Shown piece after piece: positions 8,140 through 12,531 of a DNA stretch of 12,531 nucleotides. The first letter of the stretch is position 1, and each line of letters starts with the position of its first letter. Position numbers and translations under genes: made by a program. Source of the DNA: a bacterium BMS3Bbin02 (GTDB lineage Bacteria; Actinomycetota; Acidimicrobiia; Spongiisociales; UBA5794); assembly GCA_002898115.1 (NCBI GenBank), contig BDTL01000130.1, positions 1 through 12,531 on the forward strand, given 5' to 3'. The notes beneath the pieces are model-generated. The model was given only the letters and a program-made list of their open reading frames with translations, was not told where the DNA came from and did no database searches.

Positions 8140-10586
8140 CAGGAATCATCCCCTCTCACCGCATCGACCTGAACGATCAGCGATGCGCCGAGCGCCCGTG
8201 ACTTGTCCAAGTTTGCCTGCACGTAGACGGTGCCCTCAGCGAGCGACTCGTCGGACCGAACGGGGAGTTCGACTGCGCCGTAGTCGCCGGCGACTCGAAC
8301 GATGTCACCCGGCTGGACCGCAAGCTCGGCGAGGTCGCGGGGATGGAAAGCTGCTGCGGCTGGTTGCACCAACATGTCGAGCGACGGGCTGTGGCGCACA
8401 ACATCTGCGTTGTCGAACAGAACCCGACCCAGGTGTAAGGTGAATCGACCCGTCGTTGCGGTGACAGACGTCTCGACCGGCATGTGTTGCAGAGGCTGAA
8501 CAGCTTCCGGTCCGGGAAGAACCACACCGTCTCGACCTTCGCCCCAGTCGAGGAGATCCCATCCAATGCCGGCGTACGCGGGGGCGACCGTCGCGATTTC
8601 CTTCATGATGGCCTCTGCATGTTGCGCACCAAGACTGCCACCCATGCGTTGGGCGAGGTCGTCAAGTACCGACCAGGCCGTGCGGGCCTGGCCTGGCGGT
8701 GGCACGATCCGGTTGAGCTTCTGAACGCGACCTTCGAGATTGGTCGCGGTGCCCTCCGACTCGCCGTATCCGGCAACCGGGAGGACGACGTCGGCCTCTG
8801 CCGATGTCGCGTTAAGCAAGACATCCAAACAGACAACGAACTGGGCGGCTGCCACCGCTTCGGCTGCTAGTGCAGGCTGCGGATGGTTTGCCACCGGGTC
8901 GGATCCGAGTGTGATCAGCGCTTTCAGGTCGCCGGATCGGAGGCTTTCGAGGATTTCAGTTGCATGTTTGCCTCTTCCCTCGGGTAACGGTCCCCACGCG
9001 TCCTCCAGGGTCGTGCGACCTTGCGCATCGTAGACACTGACCCGCCCCGGCAACATGTCGGCCGAGACACCCATGTCGAGGGCGCCGTACACGTTCGGCC
9101 GCCGCGCCAGCGGCATGATGGTTGCGTTGGAAAGCGTACGGACGAAGGCTGCAACAGACTCTGCGAGTCGCGGATCTTCGGCTCCACCGGTACGGCCAAC
9201 TATTGCCACAACAGGCCCTGAATCAAGCGCCTGACGCGCCTCGGCGAACGATCCGGCGCCTTCCTTGAGTCGACGAAGCATGGCGGCGCCCTCACCCGGA
9301 CGATAGGTGATTGCATGATCCGCGACATCACTAAGGCCGGTCCTGCGCGGGTGGACGACAATCAAAGTCGCATCGAGGATGGTGGCGGCCCGACGCACCC
9401 GGAGATACAGAACCGGAAGCTCTTCCTTCAAGTCGCCCGCCCACACCAGGATCGTCTTCGCCGTCTCCAGATCGTTGATCTCCGCCCGATCCATCGTCGC
9501 CGCGAGAAACTCATCAGCAAGCGCGTCGTCGAGTTGGGGATCGATATGTGGAGTTACCACGACCGAGCGCAGGAACTTGGCGAACGTATAGGCCTCCTCG
9601 TTGGTCGAGCGCGCAGCGCCGAGGCCGGCAACTTCGTCGCCACGGACACTACCGAGACGCTCTGCAACGATGTCAAGAGCTTCTCCCCACGTGGATTCCA
9701 CCAGCTCTCCATCCTTGCGGATGAGCGGCATCTTGAGTCGACCCTCGGATTGCATCGCCTGGTGCGTAAACCGATCCTTGTCTGAGAGCCACCCATGGTT
9801 GGTCGTGTCCGAGTCGACCCCGTTGATTCGTAACACCTGGTTCTGGCTGGTCTGTATCGACACTTTGGAACCGACCGAGTCGACCATCGAGACCGATTCG
9901 ATCGCCTCAAGGTCCCATGGCCGCGCACGGAACCGGTACGGTTTTGCGGTCAGCGCACCGACCGGACAGATCTGCACCGTGTTGCCCGAGAAATAGGAGG
10001 CAAACGGCTCGTCGAAGAACGTCAATACCTGAGTGCCGTTGCCGCGATCAACGAACTCGATAAGCGAGTCACCGGAAATCTCATCGCAAAAACGAGTGCA
10101 GCGGGCGCACAGGATGCAGCGTTCGCGATCAAGCAGGACAAGGTCGGAGATCTCGATAGGTTTTTCGTAGTGGCGCTTCTCCTCGACGTAACGCGACTCG
10201 CCGGGACCGTACGCAACAGTGTGGTCCTGAAGCGGACACTCGCCACCCTTGTCACAGACGGGACAGTCAAGCGGGTGGTTCAACAGCAGGAACTCGAGTA
10301 CACCCTCCTGGGCCTTGTGAACCACTGCGTTCTCGGTGTCAACCACCATGCCTTCGTCGCAGGGCTGCGTGCAGGAGGGAACCAGCGCCGTGCCCCGGGG
10401 TCCTTCAACCTCGACGAGACACATACGACACATACCGACCGGTTTGAGCCGCTTCTGATAGCAGAACCGCGGGATGTACGTGCCGGCCTGTTCGGCAGCA
10501 TCAATCAGGAACTGGCCCTTGCGGACCTCGGTCGCGATGCCATTCAGCGTGATCGTTACCATCTCGGGCTGTTGTGAATCAGCCAA
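8139..10586 (-). CDS. nuoG: NADH-quinone oxidoreductase subunit G (multi Fe-S peripheral-arm subunit), N7 ligands absent
   Basis: An 815-residue subunit. The N-terminal ferredoxin part holds the 2Fe-2S cluster N1b (Cys42, 53, 56, 72), the His/Cys 4Fe-4S cluster N5 (His104, Cys108, 111, 117 in LLNHPLDCPVCDKGGECPLQ), and cluster N4 (Cys157, 160, 163 in RCILCARC and Cys207 in ICPVGALT). The remainder is the degenerate molybdopterin-oxidoreductase-like domain, with GEALDIVAERLG near 301-312 and ADVVLPVAGYGESEGTATNLEGR near 598-620. The fourth cluster site (N7), normally CxxCxxxC plus a later Cys, reads Ser233, Asp236, Ser240 and Ser268, so that cluster is predicted to be absent. The start is TTG at 10586, 8 bp inside nuoF, with a GGGGGG motif 8 nt upstream; Met9 is a weaker alternative start. 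Length fits the 780-900 family range. Confidence 0.96.
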   Translation of the reverse strand: MADSQQPEMVTITLNGIATEVRKGQFLIDAAEQAGTYIPRFCYQKRLKPVGMCRMCLVEVEGPRGTALVPSCTQPCDEGMVVDTENAVVHKAQEGVLEFLLLNHPLDCPVCDKGGECPLQDHTVAYGPGESRYVEEKRHYEKPIEISDLVLLDRERCILCARCTRFCDEISGDSLIEFVDRGNGTQVLTFFDEPFASYFSGNTVQICPVGALTAKPYRFRARPWDLEAIESVSMVDSVGSKVSIQTSQNQVLRINGVDSDTTNHGWLSDKDRFTHQAMQSEGRLKMPLIRKDGELVESTWGEALDIVAERLGSVRGDEVAGLGAARSTNEEAYTFAKFLRSVVVTPHIDPQLDDALADEFLAATMDRAEINDLETAKTILVWAGDLKEELPVLYLRVRRAATILDATLIVVHPRRTGLSDVADHAITYRPGEGAAMLRRLKEGAGSFAEARQALDSGPVVAIVGRTGGAEDPRLAESVAAFVRTLSNATIMPLARRPNVYGALDMGVSADMLPGRVSVYDAQGRTTLEDAWGPLPEGRGKHATEILESLRSGDLKALITLGSDPVANHPQPALAAEAVAAAQFVVCLDVLLNATSAEADVVLPVAGYGESEGTATNLEGRVQKLNRIVPPPGQARTAWSVLDDLAQRMGGSLGAQHAEAIMKEIATVAPAYAGIGWDLLDWGEGRDGVVLPGPEAVQPLQHMPVETSVTATTGRFTLHLGRVLFDNADVVRHSPSLDMLVQPAAAAFHPRDLAELAVQPGDIVRVAGDYGAVELPVRSDESLAEGTVYVQANLDKSRALGASLIVQVDAVRGDDS

Positions 10587-11886
10587 CTTTCACACCCCCC
10601 TGAGCAGGGGTGGTGGCGGCGATCATTGCCTCGACCTCTCCGCGGAAATGGGTCATGATCGAATTCACCGGAGCTGTTGCCGATGGACCAAGAGGGCAGA
10701 TCGTCGTCATTGCGGGCGGCCAACGCAGTCCCGGGCTGATGTTGTCACAGACGTCTAACAACAGATCAATATCCTCGAACCGTCCCATGCCGTGGCCGAT
10801 GCGCCACAGCACACGTTCGAGCCACGTCGTTCCCTCGCGACACGGTGTGCACTGGCCACACGACTCATGAGCGAAGAACCGAACGAGGCGGTGAGCGGCG
10901 TGGACAACATTCGTTGTCTCGTCCATCACGATGACCGCACCCGATCCAAGCATCGAGCCGTTCTGCCCAACATCGTCGATCGTTACCGGCGTATCAAGAA
11001 CATCGGGTGTGAACCAGGGTGCGGACGCCCCTCCGGGGATCCAGCACTTGAGTTCCTTACCGTCGGGGATTCCACCTCCGATGTCGTACAGGAATTCGCG
11101 CCATGTGAGTCCCATCACGATCTCGTAGTTGCCGGGGTTATTGATATGACCCGACAGCGAGAACATGCGGGTGCCGGCCGACCGCTCGGGGCCAAGGGAG
11201 GCGTAGGCGGCTCCGCCGTTGTTCACGATCCAGGGGATGTTCGACAGTGTTTCGACGTTGTTGACGATCGTCGGTTGGGCGTAGAGGCCCTCAACGGCCG
11301 GGAATGGTGGTTTCAGGCGCGGTTCGCCGCGGCGTCCTTCAAGCGAGTTCAGCAGGGCGGTTTCCTCACCGCAGATGTAGGCACCGGCACCGAGATGCAA
11401 CGTAATGTCGAGCGAGAAGTCTGATCCCAGAATGTTCTCGCCGATATAGCCGGCGGCTTTAGCCTCATCTATTGCTCGCTGGATCCGACGGGCCGCTTTC
11501 GGGTATTCGCCCCGGATGTAGACAAAGGCCTGGGCGCAGTCGAGTGCGAACGCCGACAGAATGGTGCCTTCAACGAGCTGATGCGGATCACGCTCCAGTA
11601 GCTGACGATCCTTGAACGTGCCCGGTTCCGATTCGTCGCCGTTCACGACCAGGTAATGAGGCTTCGCGGGCGCAAGGAATCCCCACTTCACGCCCGTGGG
11701 GAAACCGGCACCGCCACGTCCACGAAGGTTTGACGTCTTCACCTCGGCGCGGATCTGTTCCGGGGTCATAGAAGCAAAGGCTTTGCGCAGCGCCGAGTAC
11801 CCGCCCGACCGTTCGTAACTGGCGAGCGTGTTGGAGTCTGTCCGGTTGTCAACCATGTGTTGAGTGAGGATGTGCGGGTGGGTCAT
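10579..11886 (-). CDS. nuoF: NADH-quinone oxidoreductase subunit F (NADH/FMN-binding, 4Fe-4S)
   Basis: A 435-residue catalytic subunit where NADH is oxidised by FMN. Seen in order: the glycine-rich LRGRGGAGFPTGVKWGF (54-70); VVNGDESEPGTFKDRQLLE (80-98); LGAGAYICGEETALLNSLEG (165-184, FMN/NADH site); PPFPAVEGLYAQPTIVNNVE (193-212); and the N3 4Fe-4S ligands Cys343, 346, 349 in ESCGQCTPCREGT with Cys397 in TTICPLGPSA. The frame is open to an ATG at 11964, but that would overlap nuoE by 82 bp with a non-homologous arginine/cysteine-rich leader. ATG 11886 was therefore chosen: it forms a 4-bp ATGA overlap with the nuoE stop and has GGGAG 7 nt upstream. The spacing Cys349 to Cys397 is longer than in well-known NuoF proteins (see findings). 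Confidence 0.97.
   Translation of the reverse strand: MTHPHILTQHMVDNRTDSNTLASYERSGGYSALRKAFASMTPEQIRAEVKTSNLRGRGGAGFPTGVKWGFLAPAKPHYLVVNGDESEPGTFKDRQLLERDPHQLVEGTILSAFALDCAQAFVYIRGEYPKAARRIQRAIDEAKAAGYIGENILGSDFSLDITLHLGAGAYICGEETALLNSLEGRRGEPRLKPPFPAVEGLYAQPTIVNNVETLSNIPWIVNNGGAAYASLGPERSAGTRMFSLSGHINNPGNYEIVMGLTWREFLYDIGGGIPDGKELKCWIPGGASAPWFTPDVLDTPVTIDDVGQNGSMLGSGAVIVMDETTNVVHAAHRLVRFFAHESCGQCTPCREGTTWLERVLWRIGHGMGRFEDIDLLLDVCDNISPGLRWPPAMTTICPLGPSATAPVNSIMTHFRGEVEAMIAATTPAQGGVKVG
10595..10610 (-). promoter_or_regulatory. nuoG ribosome binding site inside a small hairpin
   Basis: The mRNA reads CCCCTGCTCAGGGGGG just before the nuoG TTG. Six Gs (10600-10595) form a strong Shine-Dalgarno 8 nt from the start. 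CCCCTG can pair with CAGGGG (10610-10605 with 10602-10597; 5-6 bp), which would cover four of the six Gs. The element lies within the last codons of nuoF, so ribosomes finishing nuoF would open it. The hairpin is seen in the sequence; regulation is inferred. Confidence 0.45.
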
Positions 11887-12527
11887 GTCGCATCTCCCGC
11901 CGAGTCGTAGGGCTCGAAGGCGGGTACATGGCTCGTCGCACCTTGTGGCTCGCTCACTCCCCAATCAAACGACTGCTGTCCACCGAACAGCGCCTGCATC
12001 TCATCGGCGAGCACGGTCGCGGGTTTCGTGTCCTTCAGCCACTGGCACAAGGCACGTCCCTTGGCGGGCAGCACACCCTCTACAAGCTCCCAGTTCACAG
12101 CCACTGCCGGAGCGCCGCCGCATGCCCCGGAGCATTCGACGTGCTCTACCGAGAACAACCCGTCCTCGGATGTTTCACCGTCGGGCGTGTTGGTCTCGTC
12201 TTCGATTGCGGCGAGCACGTCGTCGGCTCCACGCAGGAAACATGAGATCGAGGTACACACCGAGATCACGTATGTGCCAACGTTCTGACGCCTGTACATC
12301 GAATAGAACGACGCTATCGATTCGACCTGAATCGATGTCAGGCCGGTGATCTTGCCGACCTCAACCATTGCATCCCTTGAGCAATACCCGTGTTCCCGTG
12401 AGGCCAGATACAGCAGCGGCATCACCGTTGAGCGGCGTTCCGGATAGGCGGCCAACACGGCACGCGCCCGCTGTTGACGTTCGGGACTCCACTGCCCAAG
12501 GACCCTATCGGCGATTGGATCGGTCAT
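11883..12527 (-). CDS. nuoE: NADH-quinone oxidoreductase subunit E (2Fe-2S, thioredoxin-like)
   Basis: A 214-residue peripheral subunit that carries the 2Fe-2S cluster N1a beside the FMN of NuoF. The N-terminal helical part (about 14-80) includes AVLAAYPERRSTVMPLLYLA and IASFYSMYRRQNVGTYVISV. The thioredoxin-fold part supplies Cys91 and Cys96 (CTSISC, CxxxxC) and Cys132 and Cys136 (ECSGACGGAPAVAVN, CxxxC), the usual ligand set. About 40 residues after position 175 (from roughly LADEMQALFGG to EPYDSAGDAT) form a polar C-terminal tail beyond the compact domain; such tails vary in the family. The start ATG overlaps a probable nuoD stop as ATGA. The 3' end overlaps nuoF by 4 bp. Confidence 0.97.
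   Translation of the reverse strand: MTDPIADRVLGQWSPERQQRARAVLAAYPERRSTVMPLLYLASREHGYCSRDAMVEVGKITGLTSIQVESIASFYSMYRRQNVGTYVISVCTSISCFLRGADDVLAAIEDETNTPDGETSEDGLFSVEHVECSGACGGAPAVAVNWELVEGVLPAKGRALCQWLKDTKPATVLADEMQALFGGQQSFDWGVSEPQGATSHVPAFEPYDSAGDAT
11894..11898 (-). promoter_or_regulatory. Ribosome binding site that decides the nuoF start
   Basis: GGGAG lies 7 nt before the ATG at 11886, within the 3' end of nuoE. It favours this start over the upstream in-frame ATG at 11964. Confidence 0.65.
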
Positions 12528-12531
12528 CGGT
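12524..12531 (-). CDS. nuoD: Probable last codons and stop of nuoD (partial)
   Basis: On the minus strand the window begins ACCGATGA. Read as (x)AC-CGA-TGA, this gives a possible Asp/Tyr/His/Asn then Arg then stop; NuoD proteins commonly end in Asp-Arg. The TGA overlaps the nuoE ATG as ATGA, the same coupling seen at nuoE/nuoF. Only eight bases are visible, so the call rests mainly on standard nuo gene order. Confidence 0.5.

Noticed and set aside
10792..11424. Plus-strand 210-residue open frame opposite nuoF
   Set aside because: It is antisense to well-conserved NuoF codons, with no recognisable domain and no clear ribosome binding site; typical of GC-rich coding DNA.
11887..11964. Upstream extension of NuoF to an ATG at 11964
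   Set aside because: It would overlap nuoE by 82 bp and encode an Arg/Cys-rich leader that does not look like NuoF; the ATGA start at 11886 has a good ribosome binding site.

Overview
The window is almost entirely one minus-strand operon for the proton-pumping NADH:quinone oxidoreductase (respiratory complex I). Reading right to left, it holds the last few bases of a probable nuoD, then complete nuoE, F, G, H, I, J, K, L, M and N. A further gene starts inside the end of nuoN and runs off the left edge. All assignments come from recognised motifs in the translations; no database search was run. The gene order is the standard bacterial nuoA-N order, so nuoA-D are expected just beyond the right edge.

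The DNA is moderately GC-rich (about 55-60% by eye), with GTG and TTG starts as well as ATG and strong purine-rich Shine-Dalgarno sequences, mostly GAGGGG-like. Separate nuoC/nuoD cannot be judged here. An actinobacterial relative, for example of the Acidimicrobiia type, seems most likely, but this is an inference from general protein character and not a proven placement.

Layout: 12531-8139 encodes the peripheral electron-input arm (NuoE 2Fe-2S, NuoF FMN/NADH/4Fe-4S, NuoG multi-cluster subunit). Region 8139-6453 encodes the junction with the membrane (NuoH quinone-chamber subunit and NuoI with two 4Fe-4S clusters). Region 6452-668 encodes the membrane arm: NuoJ, NuoK, and the three antiporter-like proton-channel subunits NuoL, NuoM and NuoN. 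Electrons pass from NADH via FMN and the Fe-S chain to quinone at the NuoD/B/H interface, and the energy drives proton transfer through NuoH/J/K/N/M/L.

No junction exceeds 10 bp. Most genes overlap by 1-23 bp or abut exactly, so the set looks like a single translationally coupled transcript. There is no gene-free stretch over 300 bp, no visible promoter or terminator, and no tRNA, repeat, mobile element or CRISPR array.

The least ordinary points are: (1) a bactofilin-like/polymer-forming beta-helix protein with an N-terminal signal or anchor, encoded from a GTG that overlaps nuoN by 23 bp; (2) loss of all four ligands of the N7 iron-sulfur cluster in NuoG; (3) longer spacing before the last 4Fe-4S cysteine of NuoF; and (4) a small hairpin over the nuoG ribosome binding site ahead of a TTG start. 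I did not find a convincing wholly new system.
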